NCBI RefSeq assembly: GCF_015840915.1
Contig: NZ_CP060398.1
Coordinates: 3,472,001 to 3,536,000 of the forward strand
Direction of reading: 5' to 3'
Source: Synechococcus sp. CBW1002
Lineage (GTDB): Bacteria > Cyanobacteriota > Cyanobacteriia > PCC-6307 > Cyanobiaceae
DNA: 64,000 bases
A program made the translations under genes and the position numbers. This document shows positions 29,453 through 38,404 of this stretch, piece after piece (within the stretch, counting starts at the first letter, position 1; each line of letters starts with the position of its first letter). The notes below the pieces were generated by a model. That model was given only the letters and a program-made list of their open reading frames with translations, made no database searches and had not been told where the DNA came from.

Positions 29453-29497
29453 ACCCGGTCCTGCCTTTGCGGAACTGACGATCCGTGGCTCAGACGA

Positions 29498-30244
29498 TCA
29501 GTAGCCACGGCAGAGGCGCTCGAGATCACTGCGGCGATAGAGCGCCACGGGCTGATCCGTGGGGGTCTGGGCCAGCTTGTGATCCTTGGTGAGCAGATGC
29601 TCAGCGCCGAGCCGGTTACCCACGATCGCCCGATGGCTGCCGCTGCTCCCCCTCCAGAGCTGGCAGTCGTGGCGGCTGTCGGCATGGACCGGGCTGGGCA
29701 TGAACCCAAGCCCCAACGCCAACCATCCCGACAGCGCCAGCGGCGTGACGGGTGAGCGCCGCGTCCCCCGGGATTGGCGAGGTCCGCGCCAACGGCCATC
29801 GGGAATCGGCGCCACATGCCGCACCTGCCGGGCCCGTCCGAGATAGACCCACACCTCTCGACCATCCAGCAGAACAAGTCGCTGGCGCCGATAGAGCCGC
29901 GGCACACCTTCCAGCCGATCGAGATCGCCAAGCTGAGCCTCATTCACGGCATAGACCTCCCCGTGGATGACCCCGTTTTCGGTTGAGGGGGTTGGGGATG
30001 ATGGCGACGCGGATGCGCTGGGCGAGGCGACAGGGAAGCAGCCATCCATCTCAACAGCCATCGGGAAGGGGCCAAGGTCATAGAGAACAGCTCCACCGAG
30101 GCACCCCCGGCCCAGAAACCGAGCTCCAGCCAGCCAGCCATGGTTCCGATGGCCCCGCAGCAGTGTTCCGTAGACGAAGACGGCCTGCAGGCCAGGGGTG
30201 GCAGCGCGACTGGGATAATCCGTTGACCTGCTGATGTCGTCCAT
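29498..30244 (-). CDS. Gamma-glutamylcyclotransferase-like protein with C-terminal extension
   Basis: Starting at MDDISRSTDYPSR (30244; another ATG at 30250) the protein has 248 residues. It opens with VFVYGTLLRGHRNHGWL, the YGTL phosphate-binding loop of the GGCT/AIG2 fold. Further on come the acidic VIHGEVYAVNEAQLGDLDRLEG, with the conserved Glu, and LYRRQRLVLLDGREVWVYL. The second half (from about residue 150) is unrelated. It has LALSGWLALGLGFMPSPVHA, which looks like a signal peptide or membrane segment inside the protein, then a basic domain with CQLW and LCRGY. It may be two genes or a tandem fusion. A frame reaches further upstream to 30484 but I reject that part. Confidence 0.7.
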   Translation of the reverse strand: MDDISRSTDYPSRAATPGLQAVFVYGTLLRGHRNHGWLAGARFLGRGCLGGAVLYDLGPFPMAVEMDGCFPVASPSASASPSSPTPSTENGVIHGEVYAVNEAQLGDLDRLEGVPRLYRRQRLVLLDGREVWVYLGRARQVRHVAPIPDGRWRGPRQSRGTRRSPVTPLALSGWLALGLGFMPSPVHADSRHDCQLWRGSSGSHRAIVGNRLGAEHLLTKDHKLAQTPTDQPVALYRRSDLERLCRGY

Positions 30245-30323
30245 GACCATTGCGCTGTTGCTTGCTCTGGCGGCCTCGCTCGGCCTGATGACCTGGATCG
30301 TCAAACGACTCGAACGGGCCTGA
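30243..30323 (+). CDS. Possible 26-residue single-helix membrane peptide
   Basis: An ATG at 30243 (an in-frame ATG at 30234 adds three residues) reads MTIALLLALAASLGLMTW and ends VKRLERA before TGA. One hydrophobic helix with a basic C-terminal tail resembles small thylakoid or membrane subunits in size and topology, but I do not recognise it as any known photosystem or cytochrome b6f subunit. It starts in the promoter region of the divergent GGCT-like gene. There is no clear ribosome binding site. Low confidence. Confidence 0.3.
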   Translation: MTIALLLALAASLGLMTWIVKRLERA

Positions 30324-30341
30324 GCAACTGAGCCCAGCCTC

Positions 30342-32423
30342 TCAGGCAGGGCGTTGCGATGGCATCGCTTCCCCTGCGTCGGGGGTTGCGATGGCGACAT
30401 GTCCACTGGAGCCCTGACGTTGTTGCTTGGCCTGATACATGGCCTGATCCGCCAGGTGGAGCAACTGCTCAGCGCTGGCGGCATGGTCCGGAAACAGGGC
30501 GATACCGATGCTCACAGACAGCGGTAGCCCCTCCAGCTCGGGGATGGGCAACTCCACCTGCTCCTGCAGTTTGTGCGCCAGCGTGATCAGTCCGTTCTGA
30601 TCGGAAGCCTGGGGAATCAGCAACACGAATTCATCACCACCCTGCCTGGCCAGGGTGTCGCTTTCACGGATCACCAGCTGAAGGCGTGCCGCCACGGTCT
30701 TGAGCACACGATCGCCTGTGGCATGGCCGAGCTGATCATTGATGGGCTTGAAGCCATCGAGATCCAGGAACACCAGCGCCACCCGCAAGCCATAGCGCTT
30801 GGCCCGGGCCAAGGCCTGATCCATCTGAACAATCAGCTCGGCGCGATTGGGCAGGCCTGTGAGGTAGTCATGCCGAGCCTGGAAACGAATCTCAGCCTCC
30901 TGCCTGTAGCGATCGCTGATGTCGTGCAACATCCCCACATAACAAATCAGTTGTTCACCGTCGTTGCAGACCGCCTTGATGGTGAGTTCATGCCGCCTCA
31001 ACTCGCCATTCTTCAGGCGGTTCCAGATCTCTCCTTCCCAGCGACCCTGATGCTGAAGGCACTCCCAGAGCTGTCGAAAGAAAGCTTTGTCATGCCGGTT
31101 GGACTTGAGGATGCTCATATTTTGGCCAAGCAACTCTTGCCGGCTATAGCCCGTGAGTTGAGAAAAGGCCTGATTGCAGGATATCAGTCTTGCATCTGAA
31201 TCGGTGATGGTGATGCCATACGACGATTGCTCGAAGACAGTGGCCGCCAGGGCCCGCTCCCGGTTGCGGGCCTGCGAGATGGTCAGCTGATTCAGCACCA
31301 ACCGATGATTCCGGACAAGCAGCCAGGTGATCCCGCAGATGGCGCTGCTGAAAACAACACCAATCGCAAGGGTGATCCAGGCGATGGCATTGAGCCCCCA
31401 GAATTGTCCACTGGTTCGACCCAACTGAACGCCAAGCAGAAAGGTCCTGCCGCCAACATTGAATCTCGAGAAGGAGGCATACTTCAAATCGGGAGTACCA
31501 GACCCATCCGCCTGCTGGGTTAACACCCGTCCAGCCGACTGACTGAACAACAGTTCACTTGGTGTCGCAAGACTGCCGTCGTACAATGCAAAGCTGGCTC
31601 GGCGGAGATAGGGGTTCCTGATCGGCACCAGTGCAGCCTGGACCAGATCAGCCATCCGCAGGGGGGAGTAAGCCCAACCGAGCAAGTCCTTGAACGCAGC
31701 ATCTCCACGTCCTGCCGGGGAAAACACACCCTTGACGTGCATGCGACTGCCATCACGAAAGATGGGCAGATAAAGCAGCTCCCCTGCCTGGACATCGTCT
31801 GAATTTTCCTGAAGAAGTTTCACCCTCCCAGAAAGAGAGGGGAGCCCCGTCAGCGCGGCACGCTTCATCGCCTCACGCCGCACAGGGTTGCTATACATGT
31901 CATAGCCGACTGCTCGCTCATTACGCCAGTCGCTTGGCTGAAGAAACTCAATTGTGGTATAAATTTGTCGCCGGCCCTCAGGGAATACGCGAAAATCGCT
32001 GCGCCCTTTCGATCGCATGCTATTCAAGAAGGGCTTGAGTTGGCCTTCTGGAATCAATCGCGAAAAGCCAACTCCTTGAATCCCTCTGAGATTGGTTGCC
32101 GTTCCTGCGATCTCACGGAAGAAGCTCTGAAACTCCTGCCGTTCCACATCCTCTGAGGCGTTGAACAAGCCCACCACCGAGGAGAGCAGAGCCGTATTGA
32201 CCTCAAAACGCCGTTCGACCGCGTCCCGGATATCATCTGCCAGCGCCTTTTCGAGGCGGAGATGCTCCTTGATCCCCCGCTGTCGTGCAGACTCCACGGC
32301 CACGGCCGTGAGCAACAGACTTAGGGAGAAAACAACCTGCGGCAACACCTGATAGACAAAGTGTCGTTGTCTCCAGAACGGAACTTCGCTCGTTGCCTCC
32401 AGAGGGGGTTCGCTATCCGTCAT
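30342..32423 (-). CDS. CHASE-PAS-GGDEF sensor protein (probable diguanylate cyclase)
   Basis: The 693-residue membrane protein starts at MTDSEPPLEATSEV. A first helix (VLPQVVFSLSLLLTAVAVES) precedes a periplasmic CHASE domain (residues about 70-300, with LRGIQGVGFSRLIPE). A second helix (LNAIAWITLAIGVVFSSAICG) is next. A PAS domain (SSYGITITDSDARLISCNQA) spans about residues 410-530. The C-terminal GGDEF domain begins near HDYLTGLPNRAELI and has FLDLDGFKPINDQLG and an intact RQGGDEFVLLIP, so it should synthesise cyclic di-GMP. CHASE domains sense small ligands outside the membrane. It is a single-gene unit. Confidence 0.92.
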   Translation of the reverse strand: MTDSEPPLEATSEVPFWRQRHFVYQVLPQVVFSLSLLLTAVAVESARQRGIKEHLRLEKALADDIRDAVERRFEVNTALLSSVVGLFNASEDVERQEFQSFFREIAGTATNLRGIQGVGFSRLIPEGQLKPFLNSMRSKGRSDFRVFPEGRRQIYTTIEFLQPSDWRNERAVGYDMYSNPVRREAMKRAALTGLPSLSGRVKLLQENSDDVQAGELLYLPIFRDGSRMHVKGVFSPAGRGDAAFKDLLGWAYSPLRMADLVQAALVPIRNPYLRRASFALYDGSLATPSELLFSQSAGRVLTQQADGSGTPDLKYASFSRFNVGGRTFLLGVQLGRTSGQFWGLNAIAWITLAIGVVFSSAICGITWLLVRNHRLVLNQLTISQARNRERALAATVFEQSSYGITITDSDARLISCNQAFSQLTGYSRQELLGQNMSILKSNRHDKAFFRQLWECLQHQGRWEGEIWNRLKNGELRRHELTIKAVCNDGEQLICYVGMLHDISDRYRQEAEIRFQARHDYLTGLPNRAELIVQMDQALARAKRYGLRVALVFLDLDGFKPINDQLGHATGDRVLKTVAARLQLVIRESDTLARQGGDEFVLLIPQASDQNGLITLAHKLQEQVELPIPELEGLPLSVSIGIALFPDHAASAEQLLHLADQAMYQAKQQRQGSSGHVAIATPDAGEAMPSQRPA

Positions 32424-32534
32424 GGCTGGAACTGGAGCGCCGTGGGGATGCAGGCCAGCAGGAGATCGCCCCTTCAGTATGGCTGCTCTGGAGCCCAGAA
32501 AACGGCAACGCCAACCCAACCGAACAGCTCTTCA

Positions 32535-35108
32535 TCAGCCTTCGCGCCGCTCAGCCTCGGCGATCAGGCGACGCACCCTCTCCAACACCGATTCATTGCT
32601 CATGCGGCTGTTCAGCCGCTCCACCAGCAGAGGGAAAGCCAGAGGACCCTGCCGCTGTGGGGTTTCCAGGCGCAACTCGGAGCGTAGCAGCCGCCGCAGG
32701 GCCTGGCGCAGCCGGGGCAACTCCAGCTGCTCGGCCATCACTTCGCGGCGCGCCTGCTCCAGCAGACGATTGTCCGGCTCATGCCGACCGAACACCTCGA
32801 ACAGCAGGGCGGCACTGATCTGCAGCTGGCCACCACTTTTGGACTGTCCAGGGTAGCCATGACGCACCAACCCGGCAATCTGGGCAATGGAACGAAAGCG
32901 GCGGCGGCAGAGCTCGGAGAGATTCACCGCCTGCTCCAGATCACGTTCGAGGCAGGAGTCGTCGAGCAGCTCCTCCGCCTGCAGCTCGAACAGCTCCAGC
33001 AGGGGGTAACCACGCGGGGCCAGCAACTCGAAGCCGCAATCATTCACCGACACCGTGAAGGTGGTGGCCTGGCAGCGGGCCAGGCGCCAGGCCCAGAGGA
33101 AGCCCAGGCCCTCGTGCACGAAGCGGCCATCAAAGGGGTAGGCATAGAGGTGCTGACCCTCGCGGCTGGAGCAGATCTCCACCAGGAATTCCGTCTCCAG
33201 CGGCAGATGGGAGAGATCCGCCTGGCGGCGCAGCAGGGGCTCGAGAGCGCGTAATTCCGGGGTGTCGAGGCCGGCGGGATTCGGCTCCGATCGGGCCAGA
33301 GCCAGGGCACAGCGGTGCAGCTCGGCCCGCAGCTGGGTGCTGAGCAGATCGGAGAGGGCCATCTGCCCCCCCGCCCAGGCCGGCACCGTGGTACTGCGGC
33401 GGTTGCTGGCCTTCACCTGGGCTGTCATCTCACGCAGCCGCACGAACTCCAGCTGGCGACCGGCGAAGAAGAACACATCGCCGGGCTTGAGGCGGGAGAT
33501 GAAGGCCTCCTCCACGTGGCCCAGCACGGCGCCGCGCACGACGCGCACCATAACGGCGCGATCGGCGGTGATCGTGCCGATGTGCAGCCGATGCAGGCGC
33601 TGGATCGCCGGCTCGCGCACCACATAGGCGAAGGGTTCTCCGGGGCTGGGCGGGCGCTCGCGGTCGATGCGGTCAGGCAGCAGCGCCGCCCGCTGCAACT
33701 TGCGGTAGCGGGGATAGGCCCCCAGGCAATCGCCCCCGTCCTCCAGGAAACGCAGACACCACTGCCAGGTGGCGTCATCAAGCTGGCGGTAGCTCCAGGC
33801 CGTACGCACCGTCGCCAGCTCCTGCTCAGGGTTGAAGCCGGGGCCACAGGCCAGGGTGGTGAGGTGCTGCAGCAGCACATCGATCGGAGCGTCAGGCGGG
33901 CGGCGCTGCTCCACCAGACCGGCGGCCAGACCCCGCCGCATGGCGCTGACCTCCAGCAGCTCGAGGGCGTTGGTGGGCATGAACAGCACCTGGGAGATGC
34001 CACCGGGGCTGTGGGCGCTGCGGCCCGCCCGCTGCAGCAGGCGGGCCAGGTTCTTGGCGCTGCCGATCTGCACGACCCGCTCCACCGGCTGGAAGTCAAC
34101 CCCCAGATCCAGGGAGCTGGTGCAGACCACCCACCGGATCTCGGCGTTCTTGACGCCGCTCTCGATCGCCTCCCGTTCGGAGCGGTCGATGGCGCTGTGG
34201 TGCAGGGCGAGGGCGCCCTCCATCTCCGGGCAGGCGTAGCGCAGGCACTGGTGCCAGCGCTCGGCCTGGTTGCGGGTGTTGGTGAACAGCAGGGTCGCAA
34301 CACCCGGTTCGAGGCCATCCACCAGCGTCTCGTACATGCGCAGGCCAAGGTGACCGGCCCAGGGGAAGCCATCGATCCGTTCCGGCAGCAGGCTGCGGAT
34401 GCGGGTCTGGCGCTTCAGCCGGGCCGTGACGATCAGAGGATCGATGTCGCTCACCCCCACGGCGGCCCGCGCCGCCTCCTCGAGGTTGCCGATCGTGGCG
34501 CTGATCGCCCAGGTGCGCAGCCCCGGCCGCTGGCGGCGCAGCCAGCTGAGGCAGAGCTCGCTCTGGCTGCCGCGCTTGCTGCCGAGCAGCTCGTGCCATT
34601 CATCGAGCACCACCGCATCGAGCTGGGCAAACAACTCCGCAGCCCTCTGGTTCGCCAGCAGCAGCGACAGGGACTCCGGCGTGGTGATCAGGATCTGGGG
34701 CGGGGTGCGGAGCTGGCGGGTCCGCTCACTGCTGCTGGTGTCGCCGTTGCGGATGCCGACCTTCAGGGGCCAGGCCATCGCCTCGATCGGTTCGCGGATG
34801 GCCAGCGCCAGATCGCGGCTGAGGGCCCGCAGCGGGGTGAGGTAGAGGAGGCGAATCCCGGGAGCCAGGCCGGCTCCGCCGGCGGCCTCCGCCTCGGCCA
34901 GCAGCTGGGCGATCGGGCCCATCACCGCCGCGTAGGTCTTGCCGGAGCCGGTGGGAACCTGGATGAGGCCACTGCGGCCCTGCAGATCGGCGGTCCAGCA
35001 CTGCCGCTGGAACGGCATCGGCCGCCAGCCGCGCTGGGCGAACCAGGCCTCGATCGGAGCCAGCAGGGCACGGTGGCTGCGGCTGTTCCGTACAACCACG
35101 GTCAGCAC
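32535..35108 (-). CDS. Lhr-like ligase-associated DEXH-box helicase
   Basis: Superfamily 2 helicase of 857 residues. Motif I PTGSGKTYAAV is at about residue 55, motif II VLDEWHELLGSKRG at about residue 170, motif III SATIGNLEE next, and motif IV-VI region LLFTNTRNQAERWHQ and LQRAGRSAHSPGG. A long C-terminal part (FFFAGRQLEFVRLREMTAQV and downstream) fits the Lhr core. In the ligase-associated damage-response module such helicases unwind damaged DNA. It starts with GTG at 35108 and overlaps the upstream ligase stop by 7 bases, so the two are translationally coupled. Confidence 0.9.
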   Translation of the reverse strand: MLTVVVRNSRSHRALLAPIEAWFAQRGWRPMPFQRQCWTADLQGRSGLIQVPTGSGKTYAAVMGPIAQLLAEAEAAGGAGLAPGIRLLYLTPLRALSRDLALAIREPIEAMAWPLKVGIRNGDTSSSERTRQLRTPPQILITTPESLSLLLANQRAAELFAQLDAVVLDEWHELLGSKRGSQSELCLSWLRRQRPGLRTWAISATIGNLEEAARAAVGVSDIDPLIVTARLKRQTRIRSLLPERIDGFPWAGHLGLRMYETLVDGLEPGVATLLFTNTRNQAERWHQCLRYACPEMEGALALHHSAIDRSEREAIESGVKNAEIRWVVCTSSLDLGVDFQPVERVVQIGSAKNLARLLQRAGRSAHSPGGISQVLFMPTNALELLEVSAMRRGLAAGLVEQRRPPDAPIDVLLQHLTTLACGPGFNPEQELATVRTAWSYRQLDDATWQWCLRFLEDGGDCLGAYPRYRKLQRAALLPDRIDRERPPSPGEPFAYVVREPAIQRLHRLHIGTITADRAVMVRVVRGAVLGHVEEAFISRLKPGDVFFFAGRQLEFVRLREMTAQVKASNRRSTTVPAWAGGQMALSDLLSTQLRAELHRCALALARSEPNPAGLDTPELRALEPLLRRQADLSHLPLETEFLVEICSSREGQHLYAYPFDGRFVHEGLGFLWAWRLARCQATTFTVSVNDCGFELLAPRGYPLLELFELQAEELLDDSCLERDLEQAVNLSELCRRRFRSIAQIAGLVRHGYPGQSKSGGQLQISAALLFEVFGRHEPDNRLLEQARREVMAEQLELPRLRQALRRLLRSELRLETPQRQGPLAFPLLVERLNSRMSNESVLERVRRLIAEAERREG

Positions 35109-36874
35109 GAATCGGACTGGGCCTGGTCGGACTGGCCCAGATCGGACTGCTTCTCAAGCAGGCGCCGCGCCGCAGCGAGGCTGTCGGCTTCGGCGGCGGG
35201 TTTGTCACGACGCCAGCGGGCGATGCGGGGAAAGCGCACGGCGATGCCGCTGCGGTGGCGACGGGAGGGCTGCAACCCCTCAAAGGCCAGCTCGAACACC
35301 TGGTCCGGCGCCACGGCCCGCACCGGCCCGAACCGCTGCAGGGTGTGGCTGCGGATCCAGCGATCGAGCTCGCTGATCTCGGCATCATCGAGGCCGGAAT
35401 AGGCCTTGGCGAAGGTGACCAGCTGGCCGGCATCGCCGCTGGAATCAGCCGGATCCCGCTCCCACAAGCCAAACGTGTAGTCGGTGTAGAGGTTGGCGCG
35501 GCGGCCGCTGCCGGCCTGGGCGTAGAGCATCACCGCATCGAGGCGCAGCGGCTCCTTCTTGTGCTTCCACCAGTGGCCCCGCCGCCGACCGGCCAGGTAG
35601 GGCGAGGCGATGGCCTTGAGCATCAGACCCTCCGCGCCGGCGGCGCCAGAGTGGTGCCGCAGCGGTTCGAGCGCGTCCCAGTGATCGAACGGCAGCAGGC
35701 TGGAGAGACGCAGGAGCCCGGCTGCGGGGGTGGGTGTCGCCGCAGTGACCTGCCGGTGCAGAGCCTCCAGGGCGGCGCGGCGGAGGCTCAGGGGTTCGGA
35801 ACGGCAATCGCGGCCCCCCTGCTCCAGCAGGTCGTAGGCCACGAAAGCGGCGGGGCACTCCGCCAGGATCGAACGGCCCGGTGCCTTGCGGCCCAGGCGG
35901 CGCTGCAGCTGGGCGAAGGGGGCCGGACGATCGGCCTCCTGCGGCCAGACGATCACCTCACCGTCGAGCACGGTGCCATCGGGAAGGCTGTCCGCCAGGG
36001 CGATCAGCTCGGGGAACACCGGATTGATCAGCTCGTCGCCGCGGCTCCAGAGGAAGCTCTCACCAGCGCGGCGGATCAGCTGGCCGCGGATGCCGTCCCA
36101 TTTCCACTCCACCAGCCAATCGGCGGGGGAACCCGGAAGAGGTGAGTGCGTGCTGGCCTCCAGCGGGGAGGCCAGGAAGAAGGGATAGGGGCGACTGCTG
36201 CAGGCGCCGCCGGCTTCGGCGGGAGCCAGCAGCTGCGTCCAGGCGGCGGCACCGGGCTGGAAGCCGCCCATGAGGCGATGGGCCAGCAACGGCTCCTCCA
36301 GCTCACTGAGCTGGGCGAGCGCCCGGATCACCAGTCCCTGGGCGACGCCGACGCGAAAGCCACCGGTGAGCAGCTTGTTGGCCACCAGGAGCTCCTGCGG
36401 TTGCAGCTGCTGCCAGAGGGCCTGCACGGCAGCCGCCTGTTGCTCGCCCTCCAGCCCGGCAAGGCCGGGCAGCAGCTGCTCCATCCAGTGGGCAAGGGGG
36501 AGGGCCATGGGAGGGAGAAGAGCCGTGGGATCCGAGGCGGGTGGTGCGGCGGCCCTTGTGGTGCGTGGTGGGGCAACCTCCGGGGCGGTCTGATGCCAGA
36601 GCAAGGCAATGGTTTCAGCGGAATCGCCCACCTGGGCATGGCAGTCGTCGAACAACCAGTCCGGCAGGCCGGTGCCCTCGAGACAGATCTGGCGCAGGCG
36701 GCGACCGGTGATATGGCGGCGGCGCTGCTTGCCGAGCAGGCAGTGCAGCGCCCAGGCCGCATCGGCGGGGGAACGGGCAGCGGTGGCGGCGAAGTAGGCG
36801 GCCAGGGCCTCCACCTTGGCGCGGGTGGCGGTGGTGTGATCGAGGTGGGCGAACAGGGCCACGAACGCCTGCAT
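35102..36874 (-). CDS. ATP-dependent DNA ligase (ligase-associated damage response)
   Basis: From MQAFVALFAHLDHTTATRAK at 36874 the protein is 590 residues. The N-terminal helical DNA-binding domain covers about residues 1-200. Motif I is VEWKWDGIRGQLI, with the nucleotidyl Lys in KWDG at about residue 220. Motif III-like DGTVLDGEVIVW follows, then EGLMLKAIASPYLAG (motif IV) and WWKHKKEPLRLDAVM (motif V). The C-terminal OB fold has LVTFAKAYSGL. The longer frame to 37123 is antisense to the flavin-reductase gene and I reject it. It is upstream of the helicase and overlaps it by 7 bases. NAD-dependent LigA probably does the replication work elsewhere. Confidence 0.9.
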   Translation of the reverse strand: MQAFVALFAHLDHTTATRAKVEALAAYFAATAARSPADAAWALHCLLGKQRRRHITGRRLRQICLEGTGLPDWLFDDCHAQVGDSAETIALLWHQTAPEVAPPRTTRAAAPPASDPTALLPPMALPLAHWMEQLLPGLAGLEGEQQAAAVQALWQQLQPQELLVANKLLTGGFRVGVAQGLVIRALAQLSELEEPLLAHRLMGGFQPGAAAWTQLLAPAEAGGACSSRPYPFFLASPLEASTHSPLPGSPADWLVEWKWDGIRGQLIRRAGESFLWSRGDELINPVFPELIALADSLPDGTVLDGEVIVWPQEADRPAPFAQLQRRLGRKAPGRSILAECPAAFVAYDLLEQGGRDCRSEPLSLRRAALEALHRQVTAATPTPAAGLLRLSSLLPFDHWDALEPLRHHSGAAGAEGLMLKAIASPYLAGRRRGHWWKHKKEPLRLDAVMLYAQAGSGRRANLYTDYTFGLWERDPADSSGDAGQLVTFAKAYSGLDDAEISELDRWIRSHTLQRFGPVRAVAPDQVFELAFEGLQPSRRHRSGIAVRFPRIARWRRDKPAAEADSLAAARRLLEKQSDLGQSDQAQSDSC

Positions 36875-36915
36875 GCCGGGCCAATGGACGCTGGTGCCAT
36901 CCTGGCGGATCCGGA

Positions 36916-37542
36916 TCACCCCAGCCTGGGACGCTGCAGCTCGAAGAGTTCGCCGAGTTTGGTATAGCCATTCAGGGCCAGTTTCCCCACGGGGCGGAGC
37001 GCTTCCGGCGAGGCCATGCCGGATTCCGTCAGGCAGCGGCTCTGGACATGGACCATCACGATGCGGCCGAGGGCCATGGTGAAACGGGTGCCGGGCACTG
37101 GGATCAGATCGATGCAATCGCATTCCATGCAGGCCGCAGCGGCCTCGATCCGGGGGGCGGCGATGCGGCTGCAGGCCACGGCCTGGAGGCCCGCTGCCTC
37201 AAATTCATTGATGCCCGGGGCATAGTCGGCGGCGGTGATGTTCATCGGCTCCACCAACGCTTCATCCACCACATGCACGGCGAAGCAGCCGGTCTGACGG
37301 AGATTGCGCAGGGTGTCTTTCTCGCGATCCCGGTGGGCGCCGATCGACACCATCAGCACGGCCGGTTGATCACTCAGGGCATTGAAGAAGCTGAACGGCG
37401 CCAGGTTGGGCTGACCGTCGCCGCTGATGCTGCTGACCCAGGCGATCGGCCGAGGCACCACCAGGCTGGTGCAGAGCCGATACAGGGCGCCGCCATCGAG
37501 GCTGTCGGGATCGATGGATCGCATCGGCGCGGGCTCGGCCAT
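36916..37542 (-). CDS. Flavin reductase-family protein (FMN-binding split barrel)
   Basis: Starting at MAEPAPMRSIDPDSLDG (37542) it is 208 residues. The sequence PRPIAWVSSISGDGQPNLAP and SFFNALSDQPAVLMVSIG is typical of flavin reductase-like FMN-binding proteins. The KDTLRNLRQTGCFAVHVVDE region and DLIPVPGTRFTMALGRIVMV follow the same fold. These enzymes bind FMN and may reduce flavin for partner oxygenases or be oxidoreductases with unknown partners. Upstream in-frame ATGs at 37563 and downstream at 37524 are alternative starts. Its stop lies 42 bases before the ligase start. Confidence 0.85.
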   Translation of the reverse strand: MAEPAPMRSIDPDSLDGGALYRLCTSLVVPRPIAWVSSISGDGQPNLAPFSFFNALSDQPAVLMVSIGAHRDREKDTLRNLRQTGCFAVHVVDEALVEPMNITAADYAPGINEFEAAGLQAVACSRIAAPRIEAAAACMECDCIDLIPVPGTRFTMALGRIVMVHVQSRCLTESGMASPEALRPVGKLALNGYTKLGELFELQRPRLG

Positions 37543-37670
37543 ACAGCGCACCCTGAACGTCAAGCGAATGATGCTGCACCAGGTCTTGGCTGAGGGTCCT
37601 GAGATCTGGAGGCACGGCTCCGCCCCCCGAGCGACGTGCTGAAATTCCGCAGCCCTTGATCTGCTGCGCC

Positions 37671-37844
37671 ATGGATCGTCGTCACTGGCTGCTGCTGCTC
37701 GCAGCCCTGGCCTGCCTGGCCGGTTTGGTGCTCTGGATCGGGGAAATCGACCTGGGCCTCGACGACTCCCTCAATCCACCGCCGACCGCGTCGCCAGGTG
37801 TGTCGCCAGCGGCATCTGCCGGCGCTGCCACCACCAAGCCTTGA
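37671..37844 (+). CDS. Small single-pass membrane protein
   Basis: 57 residues beginning MDRRHWLLLLAALACLAGLV, so one N-terminal membrane helix, then an Asp-rich turn (EIDLGLDDSLN) and a Pro/Ala/Ser-rich tail. No family is recognisable. It is followed on the same strand by the TspO-like gene 85 bases downstream. An upstream in-frame ATG at 37656 (MICCA) is the alternative start. Confidence 0.5.
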   Translation: MDRRHWLLLLAALACLAGLVLWIGEIDLGLDDSLNPPPTASPGVSPAASAGAATTKP

Positions 37845-37929
37845 GCAACACCATCACATCACAGAAACGCTTGGCAGTACCTCCACGCAGGGCCTAGCGC
37901 ATCAGCCTGGAAGTGATGGGATTGAAGCA

Positions 37930-38376
37930 ATGCTGGCTGCACTGGTGATCCTGGCTGTGATCGTGGCCGTCGGGGCACTGCTCAATCCGTCCCGCGCGGA
38001 GTTCCGATGGTTTCTGCAGCTACGCCGGCCGAGATGGCTCACCTTCGAGCGATGGATCCCGCTGATCTGGCTGGCGATCTACCTCTGCTTCTACGGCTCG
38101 GCCCTGCTGGTATGGCAGGCAACGGCCAGCGCTGGTGCCATGGCCGGCTTCCTGCTGCTGCTGCTGCTGGTGCAGAGCTACACCTGGGTGATCTGCCGCA
38201 CGCGCCGGCTGCGAAACGGCACTGCCGTTGGCCTGGCGGGCTGGATCTGGGGCGTGGGTCTGGCCGTCTCGGTGCTGCAGGTGTCGCGGCCGGCGGCAGG
38301 GCTGTTGGTGCCCTTCCTGCTCTGGAGCCCGGTGGGCACGTTCGTGACCTGGCGAATGGAGCGGCTGAATCGCTGA
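37930..38376 (+). CDS. TspO/MBR-like membrane protein
   Basis: 148 residues with four to five hydrophobic helices. The segment RPRWLTFERWIPLIWLAIYL corresponds to the family's early P-x-W region. TspO proteins have a five-helix fold, bind tetrapyrroles such as protoporphyrin IX, and are linked to porphyrin and stress responses. The C-terminal LLWSPVGTFVTWRMERLN also fits. The protein is a little shorter than many family members (about 160 residues), so the assignment is by pattern. I chose the ATG at 37930 because it directly precedes the first membrane segment (MLAALVILAVIVAVGALL). An upstream frame to 37798 is not protein-like. Confidence 0.65.
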   Translation: MLAALVILAVIVAVGALLNPSRAEFRWFLQLRRPRWLTFERWIPLIWLAIYLCFYGSALLVWQATASAGAMAGFLLLLLLVQSYTWVICRTRRLRNGTAVGLAGWIWGVGLAVSVLQVSRPAAGLLVPFLLWSPVGTFVTWRMERLNR

Positions 38377-38404
38377 GCCGCTGGGCGTTGACGTCAGCAG
38401 CCCT

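Noticed and set aside
30243-30323. Assigning the small peptide as a photosystem or cytochrome b6f subunit
   Set aside because: Its sequence does not match PsbM, PsbT, PsbX, PsaM, PetG, PetL, PetM or PetN as I remember them, so only a generic label is given.
33315-35402. Plus-strand open frame (695 codons)
   Set aside because: Antisense to the helicase and ligase genes, and the translation is low-complexity.
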